Source: JBDTNK01 sp039933775 (GTDB lineage: Bacteria > Chloroflexota > Limnocylindria > QHBO01). From it: DNA of 23,440 nt. The notes beneath the pieces were generated by a model. The model was not told the origin of the DNA, did not search any database, and was given only the letters and a program-made list of their open reading frames with translations. Location of the stretch: positions 1 to 23,440 of the forward strand of contig JBDTNK010000032.1 of assembly GCA_039933775.1 (NCBI GenBank), written 5' to 3'. This document shows, piece by piece, positions 9,169-17,233 of this stretch (within the stretch, counting starts at the first letter, position 1; each line of letters begins with the position of its first letter). A program made the translations under genes and the position numbers.

Positions 9169-10635
9169 ATGGACATGCTCAACGACCTCTTCACGCTCAT
9201 GCCGGAGCTGATCCTGACCGTGCTCGCGCTCGTCGTGATCGTGGCGGACGGGTTCCTCCCAGGCCGCGACAAGTGGCTGCTCATCCCGCTCACGCTCTTC
9301 GGCCTGGCCCTGGCGGGCGTCGCCTGCGTCATGGTGTGGGGCACGAACGACCTCGTCTTCGACGGCTTCTACCGCGTCGACGACTTCTCGATCTTCCTCA
9401 AGGTCCTGACCCTGATCATCGGCGTCCTGGTCGTGCTCTTCGGGCCCGCCTACCTCCGCCAGCGCGCGCTGCCGCTGGGCGAGTTCTGCGCGATGCTGAT
9501 CTTCGCCCTGCTCGGGATGATGGTCCTCGCCTCGAGCTCCGATCTCATCACGCTCTTCATTGGCCTGGAACTGATGGTCATGCCCGGCTATCTGCTCACC
9601 GGCTTCGCCAAGACGGACCGCTACAGCAACGAGGGCGGGCTGAAGTACTTCCTGCTCGGCAGCTTCGCCAGCGCGATCCTGCTCTTCGGCATCGCCTGGC
9701 TCTACGGCCTGACCGGCACGACCCACCTGGCCGATATCGCGACGGCACTGGCCACGAGCGGCGGCCTCAGCATGGGCGTCCTCGTCGCGCTGGCCTTCGT
9801 CATGGTCGGCTCGACCTTCAAGGTCGCCGCGGTGCCATTCCACTTCTGGACTCCCGATGCGTACCAGGGTGCGCCGACGCCGGTCACCGGCTATCTCTCC
9901 ACCGGCCCCAAGATCGGCGCCTTCGCGCTCCTCATCCGCCTCTTCGTGGAGGGCCTGGGGACGGTGCGCGCCGATTGGCTCGGCATCATGGTCGTGCTCG
10001 CCGTGCTGACCATGACCGTCGGCAACGTGATCGCGCTGGCGCAGCCGAACGTGAAGCGCATGCTCGCCTACAGCTCCATCGCGCACACCGGCTACATCAT
10101 GGCCGGGCTCGCGGCGTTCGCGAACACCGATGATCCACGCATAGCGCAGCAGGGCATCGAGGCGATCCTGTTCTACTCACTCGGCTATCTGTTCATGAAC
10201 CTGGGCGCATTCGGCGTGGTGGCCATGCTGCAGCGCGACCCACGGCGCTTCGGTGGCCTCAACTCGTTCGCCGGGCTCGCCTCGCGCGCGCCGGGACGCG
10301 CCGCCGCCATGGCGATCCTGCTCCTGTCGCTGACCGGCATTCCGCCCACCGTCGGCTTCTTCGCGAAGTGGTACGTGCTCCTCGCGACCGTCGATGCGGG
10401 ACTCGCCTGGCTCGGCGTCATCATCGTGCTCAACGCGGCGCTGGCCGCGTTCTACTACCTGCGCGTGGTGGTCTACATGTACATGCGTCCCGCCGAGGAT
10501 GACCCGGCGCAGATCGATGCCTCACCGCTCGCCACCGCCGGTCTCGTCCTCAGCGTCGCAGGCGTCGTCCTGCTCGGCATCTTCCCGGGGATGGTCCTCG
10601 AGCTGCTGCGGGTGTCGGCCGGCAGCCTCTTCTAG
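9169..10635 (+). CDS. nuoN: NADH-quinone oxidoreductase subunit N
   Basis: A 488-residue antiporter-like subunit that connects the proton-pumping arm to subunits J/K. The Glu-bearing FIGLELMVMPGYLLTGF, the Lys of STFKVAAVPFHFWTPDAYQGA and the following PTPVTGYLSTGPKIGAF match NuoN rather than NuoM. Length is normal. It starts 7 nt after the nuoM stop, and otsA follows its own stop after 3 nt, so all six genes are probably on one transcript. Confidence 0.95.
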   Translation: MDMLNDLFTLMPELILTVLALVVIVADGFLPGRDKWLLIPLTLFGLALAGVACVMVWGTNDLVFDGFYRVDDFSIFLKVLTLIIGVLVVLFGPAYLRQRALPLGEFCAMLIFALLGMMVLASSSDLITLFIGLELMVMPGYLLTGFAKTDRYSNEGGLKYFLLGSFASAILLFGIAWLYGLTGTTHLADIATALATSGGLSMGVLVALAFVMVGSTFKVAAVPFHFWTPDAYQGAPTPVTGYLSTGPKIGAFALLIRLFVEGLGTVRADWLGIMVVLAVLTMTVGNVIALAQPNVKRMLAYSSIAHTGYIMAGLAAFANTDDPRIAQQGIEAILFYSLGYLFMNLGAFGVVAMLQRDPRRFGGLNSFAGLASRAPGRAAAMAILLLSLTGIPPTVGFFAKWYVLLATVDAGLAWLGVIIVLNAALAAFYYLRVVVYMYMRPAEDDPAQIDASPLATAGLVLSVAGVVLLGIFPGMVLELLRVSAGSLF

Positions 10636-10638
10636 CCA

Positions 10639-12165
10639 ATGGCCGCTCGAGACGAGCCCCGAGACAGCGACACCCTGGCGGCGGCGGCGCACCGGCTGCT
10701 CGGGAAACGGCGCCTGATCCTGGCCACGAATCGCGGACCGGTGAGCTTTGCCACCGGGCCCGATGGCCGCCTCCGCCCCCGCCGGGGCTCCGGCGGCCTG
10801 GTCACCGCCCTGAGCCAGCTCGGCCAGCACCTGCCGGTGACCTGGGTCGCTGCGGCCATGAGCGATGCCGAGCGGCGCGCGGCCAAGGATCCGAAGCTGC
10901 TGCGCAGTGCGGTCGCCGACGATGATTCGCTGCGGCTCGTCTTCGCGCCCATCGAGCGGCCGGTCTACGAGGCGGCCTACAACGTCATCGCCAATCCACT
11001 GCTGTGGTTCCTGCAGCACCAGATGTGGAATCTTCCCGAGCGGCCCGTGATCGACGCATCGGTCATGCGCGCCTGGGAACAGGGGTACGTGGCGCTCAAC
11101 GAGGCGTTCGGTCGCTCCGTGCTGGCCCAGGTCGGGGCGCGCGACCGCCACCCGCGCATCATGCTGCACGACTATCACCTGTACCTCGCCGCCTCCACCA
11201 TCCGTCGCGAGTCGCCCGGCGCCCTGATCAGCCACTTCACGCACATCCCGTGGCCGCCGTCGTCGCTGTGGCAGACGATCTCGCCCCAGATCCGCGAGGG
11301 CATCTGCGCCGGTCTGGCCGCGAATGACGTGGTCGGCTTCCAGACCGAGCGCTATGCACACAACTTCCTGCGCTGTGCCGAATCCTTTCTGCCCGATGCG
11401 AAGGTCGACTACGAGGCCATGACGGTGACGGTCGGGCGCCACGTGGCGCACGCGCGCGCCTACCCGATCAGCGTCGATGTCGAGGCCACCCGACGGGTGG
11501 CGCGCTCGCGCTCGGCCGCCCGCCGCCGCGAGGCGCTGGAGGGGATGCGCCACGAGAAGCTCATCGTGCGGGTCGATCGCCTCGAGCCATCGAAGAACAT
11601 CCTGCGCGGCTTCATGGCCTTCGAGACGCTCCTGGCGCGCACGCCCCGCCTGCGTGGACGGGTCACGATGCTCGCCTTCTTGGTGCCATCGCGAACCAGC
11701 CTGCGCGAGTACGGCGACTACGGCCGCAAGGTGCAGGGCGCTGTGGACCGCATCAACGCCCGCTTCGGACGCGCCGACTGGCGCCCGGTGCGCCTCTTCT
11801 ACGAGAACGACTACGCGCAGGCGCTGGCTGGTCTCTCGATCGCGGACGTCATCCTCGTCAACCCGCTCGTCGACGGCATGAACCTCGTGGCCAAGGAGGC
11901 CGCCATCGTCAGCGAGCGCGATGCTGCGCTGGTCCTGTCCGAGACCGCCGGCGCCTTCGACCAGATGGCGGAAGGCGTCCTGTCGGTTGCCCCGGCCGAT
12001 GTCATCGGCACGGCCCAGGCCCTGCGCGACGGCCTCGCCATGCCGCGCCGCGAACGGGCGCGCCGGCTCGCGCTGCTGCGCGAGGGTGTGGAACGCGAGG
12101 ACATCACCTGGTGGCTGCGCACCCAGCTCGACGACCTGGCCGAGATCGCCGCCCACCGCCGCTGA
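10639..12165 (+). CDS. otsA: Trehalose-6-phosphate synthase (GT20), actinobacterial-type variant
   Basis: A 508-residue retaining glycosyltransferase of family GT20, joining a UDP/GDP-glucose donor to glucose-6-phosphate in the cytosol. Visible motifs: LATNRGPV and SGGLV near the N-terminus (residues 28-54), HDYH at 177-180, HFTHIPWP at 199-206, VDRLEPSKN at 312-320 (the Arg and Lys that contact donor phosphates), and DGMNLVAKE at 412-420. The RLEPSKN form, in place of the E. coli RLDYSKG form, is typical of actinobacterial relatives, a group that also includes the VldE/ValL pseudo-glycosyltransferases. The intact DGMNLVAKE favours true trehalose-phosphate synthesis. It starts 3 nt after nuoN with no obvious Shine-Dalgarno, so it is likely coupled to complex I expression. 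otsB lies convergently downstream. Confidence 0.88.
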   Translation: MAARDEPRDSDTLAAAAHRLLGKRRLILATNRGPVSFATGPDGRLRPRRGSGGLVTALSQLGQHLPVTWVAAAMSDAERRAAKDPKLLRSAVADDDSLRLVFAPIERPVYEAAYNVIANPLLWFLQHQMWNLPERPVIDASVMRAWEQGYVALNEAFGRSVLAQVGARDRHPRIMLHDYHLYLAASTIRRESPGALISHFTHIPWPPSSLWQTISPQIREGICAGLAANDVVGFQTERYAHNFLRCAESFLPDAKVDYEAMTVTVGRHVAHARAYPISVDVEATRRVARSRSAARRREALEGMRHEKLIVRVDRLEPSKNILRGFMAFETLLARTPRLRGRVTMLAFLVPSRTSLREYGDYGRKVQGAVDRINARFGRADWRPVRLFYENDYAQALAGLSIADVILVNPLVDGMNLVAKEAAIVSERDAALVLSETAGAFDQMAEGVLSVAPADVIGTAQALRDGLAMPRRERARRLALLREGVEREDITWWLRTQLDDLAEIAAHRR

Positions 12166-12215
12166 CCCCGCCCTCCAGATGCGCGATCTGAACCACCCAG
12201 GTGACTCAGGCGGGG
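12166..12215. terminator. Three-way-junction element between convergent otsA and otsB
   Basis: An outer stem CCCCGCC (12166-12172) with GGCGGGG (12209-12215) encloses two small hairpins: CAGAT/ATCTG (12176-12180 with 12186-12190) and CACC/GGTG (12194-12197 with 12200-12203). It starts directly after the otsA stop, and its right arm includes the last codons of otsB. The symmetry suits a bidirectional terminator; there is no T-run. Confidence 0.5.
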
Positions 12216-12994
12216 CTGACCGCTTCGCGCAGCAGGGCCACCAGCTCGCCGGGATCGCGAACGATGAAATCGGCCGCCTCGAGGACTGATTCCGGCGTCT
12301 CGCCGGCGGCCCCAACGGCACCGATGCACACCGTCAGCTCTCCGGAATCGCGCAGCGCGGCGGCCGCGCGGAACATGTCGAGGTCCGTCACGTCGTCACC
12401 CAGCACCACGATGCCGCGCAGCGCGAAGCGCTCGACGATGGTCCGCAGCGCGGTGCCCTTGTCTCCGGCGCCGGCCGGGCGCAGCTCGACCGACATCTTG
12501 CCCTCGCGCAGATCGACGATCGCGGGGTCCAACGCCCCCACCGCGCCCAGGATCGCGGCGCGCGTGGCCACCGGCTCCGGCGACCCACGGTAGTGGACCG
12601 TGGCCGAGATACCTTTCGGCTCGAGGACCACGCCGGCCGCCTCGAGCGCAGCAACTCGGGTCATGGCAGCGGCGATCGCCTGCCGTGCCGGACCCAGGCT
12701 CGGCGCCGCCTCCGGCTCGGGCGACCCGACCTCGAGCCATTCGAGCCCATGGTTCCCCGCGACGAGCACCGAGTCGTCGCCCAGGAAGCGCCTCGCGTCG
12801 AGCGGCGCGCGACCTGTGATGACCGCCACGACAGCCAGCCGGCGGCCAAGCTCGCGCAGCACAGCAACCGCGCCGGGCGCGGGTAGCGCCGCCATCGGAT
12901 CGGCGACGATCGGCGAGAGCGTGCCGTCGTAGTCGGCGACCAGGCCCGCGGGCTCCGCCGCCAGCGCGCCGCGCAGCATCGCGAGCGGCGTCAT
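12206..12994 (-). CDS. otsB: Trehalose-6-phosphate phosphatase (HAD family)
   Basis: A 262-residue HAD-superfamily phosphatase that removes phosphate from trehalose-6-phosphate to give trehalose. Motif I DYDGTLSP is at residues 21-28 (nucleophile Asp21, acid Asp23), followed by VITGR (motif II region), GNHGLEW (typical of OtsB) and the acidic motif IV GDDVTDLDMF. The cap domain lies between GNHGLEW and the GDKG segment, which supplies the motif III Lys. Length is normal. It is encoded opposite to otsA, so the two steps share a locus but not a transcript. Only 29 bp separate its start from the sortase-like gene on the other strand. Confidence 0.9.
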   Translation of the reverse strand: MTPLAMLRGALAAEPAGLVADYDGTLSPIVADPMAALPAPGAVAVLRELGRRLAVVAVITGRAPLDARRFLGDDSVLVAGNHGLEWLEVGSPEPEAAPSLGPARQAIAAAMTRVAALEAAGVVLEPKGISATVHYRGSPEPVATRAAILGAVGALDPAIVDLREGKMSVELRPAGAGDKGTALRTIVERFALRGIVVLGDDVTDLDMFRAAAALRDSGELTVCIGAVGAAGETPESVLEAADFIVRDPGELVALLREAVSPA

Positions 12995-13008
12995 CGGGCC
13001 GTCATGCG

Positions 13009-13014
13009 TAGACT
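13009..13014 (+). promoter_or_regulatory. -10-like box for the sortase-like gene
   Basis: TAGACT lies nine bases before ATG 13024 with no Shine-Dalgarno between, the same layout as before the CarH-like gene. It implies an almost leaderless transcript. The divergent otsB start is only 15 bp to the left. Confidence 0.45.
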
Positions 13015-13023
13015 CTGCGCCAC

Positions 13024-13746
13024 ATGCGACGGTTGCTGACTCCCGGCGTCCTGGCGCCGCTGATCCTGGCGGTGGTGGGCATCGGGCTCATCATCGCAGG
13101 CCAGCTTGATCTCGACGCGCGCCCGGGCGCCAGCCTGCCGGATATTCCCGCGCCGTCACGCACCGAGATTGCTGCGACCGCCACGCCGGCGCCAACCGAC
13201 GAGCCGAGCGAGAGCCAGCTCCCGACCATCTCTCCCACGCCGGAGCCGCTGACCTCGCTCGCCACCCAGCTGCAGATCGAGGCGGTCGGGATCAACGTGC
13301 CGGTGCACCAGTCGACGAGCGACGACATCGACGCCTTCCCGCCCGAGTGCTGCGCCTTCATCCTGCAGCAATCCTCGCAGCCGGGGCGCGGCACGAACTC
13401 GTACATCTTTGCCCATGCCGTGAACGATCTCTTCAAGCCGCTCTGGAACGTCCAGGTTGGCGACGCGGTGCTGGTGCAGATGGACGACGGCGCGGTCCTG
13501 GACTACGTCGTGACCGAGGTGCGGCCGAACGTGCCGTGTCCCGACGAGAACGCCCCCAATCCCGAGCTCAACCCCGAGGCGCTGGGCGTCGAGCTGCCAC
13601 TCGTGCTGCAGTACGCGCCGGACGACTGCGGCGAGGGGACCCGCTGGACGCAGCCCACCGATCACGAGCGGCTCACGCTGCAGACCAGCCAGGGCTACAA
13701 CCGCAACTGGGGCGAGCTCGTCGTCATTGCGGAGCCCGCGCCCTGA
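13024..13746 (+). CDS. Sortase-fold protein with Cys-to-Ser at the active site
   Basis: A 240-residue protein with one N-terminal membrane anchor (about residues 8-27), a Pro/Thr/Ser-rich extracytoplasmic linker (about 38-78) and a sortase beta-barrel domain. The domain begins LQIEAVGINVPVH and has NSYIFAHAV with the presumed catalytic His131. The strand that normally ends TLxTC reads LTLQTSQGYNRNW, so the nucleophilic Cys is Ser222. The Arg normally just before the last strand is absent from GELVVIA; Arg227 is a nearby substitute. Four Cys (109, 110, 172, 202) occur in loops and may form disulfides. An about 30-residue Pro/Asn/Glu-rich insertion follows VTEVRP. It could be a catalytically altered or binding-only sortase. 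No LPxTG-like substrate gene is in the window. Its 3' end overlaps the convergent MFS gene by 23 bp. Confidence 0.75.
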   Translation: MRRLLTPGVLAPLILAVVGIGLIIAGQLDLDARPGASLPDIPAPSRTEIAATATPAPTDEPSESQLPTISPTPEPLTSLATQLQIEAVGINVPVHQSTSDDIDAFPPECCAFILQQSSQPGRGTNSYIFAHAVNDLFKPLWNVQVGDAVLVQMDDGAVLDYVVTEVRPNVPCPDENAPNPELNPEALGVELPLVLQYAPDDCGEGTRWTQPTDHERLTLQTSQGYNRNWGELVVIAEPAP

Positions 13747-15322
13747 CCGATGCCTCCGCAGCCGGGCGCGTCGCGCCGCGACGCCCGACGACCAGTGCCG
13801 GCACCAGCGTCGCGATCGCCACGCCCAGCGCGATGGCGATGACGAGATGCAGCACGTCGGCCGCCTGCCCCCGCGACCAGTCCTCGAGCAGATCGACCAG
13901 TCGCCCGCTGCTGCGCGGGTCGACGCCAACGAAATCGGGGCGGCCGAGCTGCGCCACCAGCACATCGCGGCGCCCCGGATCGTTGATCAGCTCCGTAAGC
14001 TCGTCGATCCGGTTCTGCCCGATGGAGGTCAGCAGCGCCAGGCCGATGCTCATCCCGACCGTCCGCGTGAGCTGCAGCATCGCCGACGCGACGCCGTAGG
14101 CCGATGCCCCGGCCGATTCGACCACCGCGGTCGCGCGCGGTGAGACGGTGAGCCCAAAGCCGGCGCCGTAGATGGCAAGGTCGCGCACCAGCCGGTCGAG
14201 ACCGACATCGGTGCCCCACCCCAATGCGAGCCACAGACCGATGGCGCTGGTGGCGACGCCGGCCACGGTCGTGATCCGCTCGCCGATGAGCGCGCTCACG
14301 CCGCCGCCCACGATGGCGCCGATGGCGATGGCCGCCGTCAGCGCTGTGAGCGCCACGGCCGCCTGCTCCGAGCCGGCCGACAGGACGCGGTCGACGAAGA
14401 CGGGGCCGCCGATGATCGCGGTCGCCAGCGTGTAGCCGGTGAGCAGGCTGACCGCATTCGCGGCGCTGAACGAGCGGTCGGCGAAGAGGCGCGGGTCGAT
14501 GATCGGGTCGCGCAGGCGCAGCTCGACGAGGATGAACACGCCGAGCAGCGCGATGCCGGCCACGATGCCGCCGATCACCAGCGGATCGAGCCAGCCGCGT
14601 GCGCCGCTCAGCGTCAGGCCGCCCACGAAGGTCACGAGCGCGGCGCTGATGAGCAGCAGGCCGGGCACGTCGATCCGCCCGCGGGCGCGCGGCGTCTCGA
14701 CCCCGCCGGCGATGACGTAGATGAGCAGCATCGTCACGATCGCGATCGGCACGTTGAGCAGGAAGATCCACTGCCACGGCACGATGTCGACGCGCGGCAG
14801 CGGGATGTTGACGTTGAGCAGCACCCACGCCCCGTAGACCGGGCCGACGGCCATGCCGACGAACGTGGCCGCGCCCTCGACGCCCAGCGCGGCGGCGCGC
14901 GCGCGACCGCTGAACAGGTGACTGGCCAGCGCCATCGAGAGGGGCACCAGCGCGCCGCCGCCCAGGCCCTGCACGACGCGCGCGACGATCAGCCAGGCGA
15001 GTCCCGCCTCGGGCCCCGCGTACCGCGCCAGTCCCGAGCCGAGCGACCCCACCGCGAAGAGCAGCAGCGCCACGACGTACAGGCGCCGCGCGCCCCACAG
15101 GTCGGCGGCCCGCCCGGCGAGCGGCATCGCGACGATGTAGGCCAACAGGTAGCCGTTGATGATCCAGCTCACCGCGCCGAGATCGACCCAGCCGCCGAAA
15201 TCGGCAACGATCGCGGGCAGTGCGATCGCCACCACCATCAGCTCGGCGCCGCCGAGGAGCACGCCAAGTGACGCCGTCACGAGCACCGCCCACGCGGCGA
15301 CGGGATGCAGCCGCACGTTCAC
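13724..15322 (-). CDS. MFS multidrug-type exporter (DHA2, 14 helices)
   Basis: A 532-residue major facilitator with about 14 helices, the size of DHA2 drug:H+ antiporters. Motif A appears as GRAADLWGARR (residues 70-80), and helix 5 carries the export-type GGGALVPLSMALASHLF and VGPVYGAWVLL pattern. I chose GTG 15322, which overlaps the stop of the upstream permease (GTGA); the longer in-frame reading to 15967 is antisense to the permease and unlike a protein. It is the last gene of a three-gene leftward operon with the ABC ATPase and permease. The substrate cannot be predicted. The final residues lie antisense to the end of the sortase-like gene. Confidence 0.87.
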   Translation of the reverse strand: MNVRLHPVAAWAVLVTASLGVLLGGAELMVVAIALPAIVADFGGWVDLGAVSWIINGYLLAYIVAMPLAGRAADLWGARRLYVVALLLFAVGSLGSGLARYAGPEAGLAWLIVARVVQGLGGGALVPLSMALASHLFSGRARAAALGVEGAATFVGMAVGPVYGAWVLLNVNIPLPRVDIVPWQWIFLLNVPIAIVTMLLIYVIAGGVETPRARGRIDVPGLLLISAALVTFVGGLTLSGARGWLDPLVIGGIVAGIALLGVFILVELRLRDPIIDPRLFADRSFSAANAVSLLTGYTLATAIIGGPVFVDRVLSAGSEQAAVALTALTAAIAIGAIVGGGVSALIGERITTVAGVATSAIGLWLALGWGTDVGLDRLVRDLAIYGAGFGLTVSPRATAVVESAGASAYGVASAMLQLTRTVGMSIGLALLTSIGQNRIDELTELINDPGRRDVLVAQLGRPDFVGVDPRSSGRLVDLLEDWSRGQAADVLHLVIAIALGVAIATLVPALVVGRRGATRPAAEASVRARAPQ

Positions 15323-16011
15323 AGCTCGCTGCGCTCCACCGCGAGGCGCGCCACGCCCAGCAGCACCGCCGCGACCAGGATCGACGTGCCGGCCGCGCTC
15401 AGTGCGTCGGACAGTGGCTGCTGCCGCGCGGGAAGCTCGGCGAGTAGCCGCAACCCGTCGCCGGGGAGTGGCATACCGGCCGCGATCCCGACCCCGCCGG
15501 CGGCGGCCAGCGCTGCGAGGAGCAGCACGGCAACCAGCGCCGCCGGCGCGGGCGCCAGGACGGTTCCGAGCAGCAGTCCCGTCGCAAGGGCGACGAAGAG
15601 GTCCGCAAGGACCGCCCCGGCAGCAGCCGCGTATGCCGCCGGCGACCCAGCGCCCTGCAGCAGCCAGCCGAACGCAGCGACCAGGACGAGGCCGGCGACG
15701 AGCGGGGCGGCGAGCGCCAGCAGCCAGCCGAACAGCACCGAGCCACGCGGGACGGAGCGGCCCACGAGCCACGCGGCCGCGCCACGACGTCGCTCGGCGC
15801 TGAAGCTCCACGCCGACAGGCCGGCCACGAACGCCGCCGCCACGGCGACCCCGGCGGCGAGCCACGGCAGCGGCGCGGCGATCGGGTCGACGAGGCGGAC
15901 GAGCATGATCGCCACACCCGCCGCGAGCAGCGAACCGATGACTGCCAGCAGGCGGAAGGAGATCCACAGCTCGCGCAGCGCCAGGCCCGCGACCACCGCC
16001 GCCTCCCTCAC
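15319..16011 (-). CDS. ABC-2-like six-helix membrane protein
   Basis: A 230-residue, Ala/Leu/Val-rich integral membrane protein with about six helices, the usual size and topology of an ABC-2 permease or a CcmB-like subunit. No conserved motif identifies a subclass; the assignment rests on topology and on being encoded right after an ABC ATPase. Its GTG start overlaps the ATPase stop and its stop overlaps the MFS start (GTGA), so all three proteins are translationally coupled. The N-terminal REAAVVAGLALRELWISFR resembles the amphipathic elbow helix of ABC-2 exporters. Confidence 0.65.
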   Translation of the reverse strand: MREAAVVAGLALRELWISFRLLAVIGSLLAAGVAIMLVRLVDPIAAPLPWLAAGVAVAAAFVAGLSAWSFSAERRRGAAAWLVGRSVPRGSVLFGWLLALAAPLVAGLVLVAAFGWLLQGAGSPAAYAAAAGAVLADLFVALATGLLLGTVLAPAPAALVAVLLLAALAAAGGVGIAAGMPLPGDGLRLLAELPARQQPLSDALSAAGTSILVAAVLLGVARLAVERSEL

Positions 16012-16769
16012 CCGGCTCGCGTCGCTGCGGCCGGCTCCCGACGGTCGGCCAGCGTCTCGATGCCGCGCATGCTGAGCGACAGGCCCTCGCGCTCCAGGTC
16101 GGAGATCGGCGCCAGCAGCGCCAGGCGGCCGTGGCGCAGCAGGGCGACGTGGCTGCAGATCCCCACCTCGCGCGCCGGGAAGCGGCTCACCAGCAGCACC
16201 GTGCGCCGCGGCGTGTCGTCGGTCAGCAGCGCCCTGCGATCCGCCAGGTCGACCGCGGACAGGGCGTCGTCGAGGAGCAGGACCTCGGGATCGGTCAGCA
16301 CCGCGGTCGCCAGTGCCACGCGCTGGCGCTCGGCGGCGCCGCCGCGCCGCATCGGTCGATCGGCCGTTGCCAGCAGGCCATGGCTGCGCAGGACCGGCTC
16401 GATGCGATTCTGCGGCAGGGCGACGAGCCGCGCGGACAGCTGGAGCGCCTCACGCGGCGTCATCCAGCCATACAGTCCGGCCTGCGGACCCACGTACGAG
16501 ACGAGGCCTCCGGCCCGCTGGGTGGCGATCGGGTCGAGGCCGGCCAGCCGCACGCTGCCACTGCGTGGCCGGGCCAGGCCGCCGATGAGGCGCAGCAGTT
16601 CGCTTGCCGCGGCATCGGGACGGGACACCACCAGCAGGCGCCAGCCAACCGGGACGGCAAGGTCGACCGCGTCGAGCCCCGTGCCTCGGAGCGCGCGGCA
16701 CAGCACCGCCGCGGGACGCAGGCGACGGGCGGCGGGGTCGGTCCACAGCGCCTCCGGCGTGGAGCTCAT
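16008..16769 (-). CDS. ABC transporter ATPase-like protein with degenerate P-loop
   Basis: A 253-residue protein with an ABC nucleotide-binding layout but worn catalytic motifs. The Walker A position reads SRPDAAASE (49-57), lacking the glycines and the GK[ST] lysine. The Q-loop is kept (YVGPQAGLYGWMT, Gln96). The signature is RRGGAAERQRVALA instead of LSGGQ. Walker B/D-loop reads EVLLLDDALSAVD with Asp in place of the catalytic Glu, and the H-loop His is missing (LLVSRF). The frame is open throughout with normal codon use, so this is not a sequencing frameshift. It is probably a non-hydrolysing subunit that needs an active partner, or a decaying gene. ATG 16769 is chosen because upstream residues are Arg-rich and antisense to the ArsR gene. 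Confidence 0.75.
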   Translation of the reverse strand: MSSTPEALWTDPAARRLRPAAVLCRALRGTGLDAVDLAVPVGWRLLVVSRPDAAASELLRLIGGLARPRSGSVRLAGLDPIATQRAGGLVSYVGPQAGLYGWMTPREALQLSARLVALPQNRIEPVLRSHGLLATADRPMRRGGAAERQRVALATAVLTDPEVLLLDDALSAVDLADRRALLTDDTPRRTVLLVSRFPAREVGICSHVALLRHGRLALLAPISDLEREGLSLSMRGIETLADRREPAAATRAG

Positions 16770-16777
16770 GACGACCG

Positions 16778-16783
16778 ATCCTA
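16778..16783 (-). promoter_or_regulatory. -10-like box for the ABC/MFS operon
   Basis: TAGGAT on the minus strand is eight bases before ATG 16769, with no Shine-Dalgarno between, again suggesting near-leaderless transcription. Confidence 0.4.
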
Positions 16784-16818
16784 GCAGCCCTTGACGCGCG
16801 GCCCGCCGCCCGAATAGG

Positions 16819-16834
16819 ATAAGCACCCGCTTAT
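16819..16834. promoter_or_regulatory. Inverted-repeat operator candidate in the ArsR/ABC divergent gap
   Basis: ATAAGC (16819-16824) and GCTTAT (16829-16834) form a perfect 6-bp inverted repeat with a 4-bp spacer, in an AT-rich island upstream of the ArsR-type gene. Size and symmetry suit a winged-helix dimer, so autoregulation is likely. It lies between two divergent promoters and could control both operons. Confidence 0.5.
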
Positions 16835-16850
16835 ATGAATGATCCTTTGA

Positions 16851-16856
16851 TAAAGT
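16851..16856 (+). promoter_or_regulatory. -10-like box for the inositol-lipid operon
   Basis: TAAAGT lies 11 bases before ATG 16868 with no clear Shine-Dalgarno; it is inside a short CTTTgatAAAG inverted repeat. No strong -35 is seen. Confidence 0.35.
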
Positions 16857-16867
16857 TTCACTTCTAG

Positions 16868-17233
16868 ATGACCCCGCATGCCGACGGCCCAGGGGGCCTC
16901 GACCTTCGACAGCTGCGTGCCGTGTACCGCGCGCTGGGCGATGAGACGCGACTTCGCATCGTGGCGCTGCTCGCCGAGCGCGGCCCGATGCCGGTGAACG
17001 AGGTGTCGACCGGCATCGGCCTCTCACAGCCGCTCATCAGCTGGCATTTGCGCATCATGCGGCTGGCCGGCGTGGTCGAGACGCGGCGCCAGGGTCGCGA
17101 AGCGATCTGCCGGCTGCGGGTCGCGGTCTTCGACGAGCTGCACCAGGCGGAGGCGCTGCTGGTCGCGGGCCTGGCCAATTTGGGCGAGACGCCGAGCACC
17201 GCTGCGGGCGAGGAGCTGCCCGATGTCGGCTAG
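16868..17233 (+). CDS. ArsR-type winged-helix transcriptional regulator
   Basis: A 121-residue DNA-binding protein. RAVYRALGDETRLRIVALLAERG (residues 17-39) is the standard ArsR start, followed by the recognition helix region GLSQPLISWHLRIMRLAGVVETRRQGRE. The metal-binding ELCVCDL element is replaced by PMPVNEVST and there is no Cys, so it does not sense metal through the classic site. It heads a seven-gene operon: its last codons overlap the start of the phosphatidyltransferase by 11 bp. A perfect inverted repeat upstream (16819-16834) is a likely binding site. Its ligand is unknown; control of inositol-lipid synthesis is inferred from the operon. Confidence 0.87.
   Translation: MTPHADGPGGLDLRQLRAVYRALGDETRLRIVALLAERGPMPVNEVSTGIGLSQPLISWHLRIMRLAGVVETRRQGREAICRLRVAVFDELHQAEALLVAGLANLGETPSTAAGEELPDVG

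Noticed and set aside
7803..10086. Long minus-strand open frames across nuoM and nuoN (513 and 351 residues)
   Set aside because: Highly charged, repetitive composition mirrors hydrophobic codons on the other strand; the plus-strand genes are certain.
10522..12321. 599-residue minus-strand open frame opposite otsA
   Set aside because: Antisense to a full GT20 gene with all motifs; no recognisable domain.
15323..15967. N-terminal extension of the MFS gene in the same frame
   Set aside because: It overlaps the permease gene almost completely and is Arg/Gly/Ala-rich without helices; the GTGA overlap start is far better.
16500..16700. Frameshift as explanation for the missing P-loop in the ABC ATPase
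   Set aside because: The frame is continuous from the start through Q-loop and Walker B, and no neighbouring frame offers a GxxGxGKS motif at the right place.
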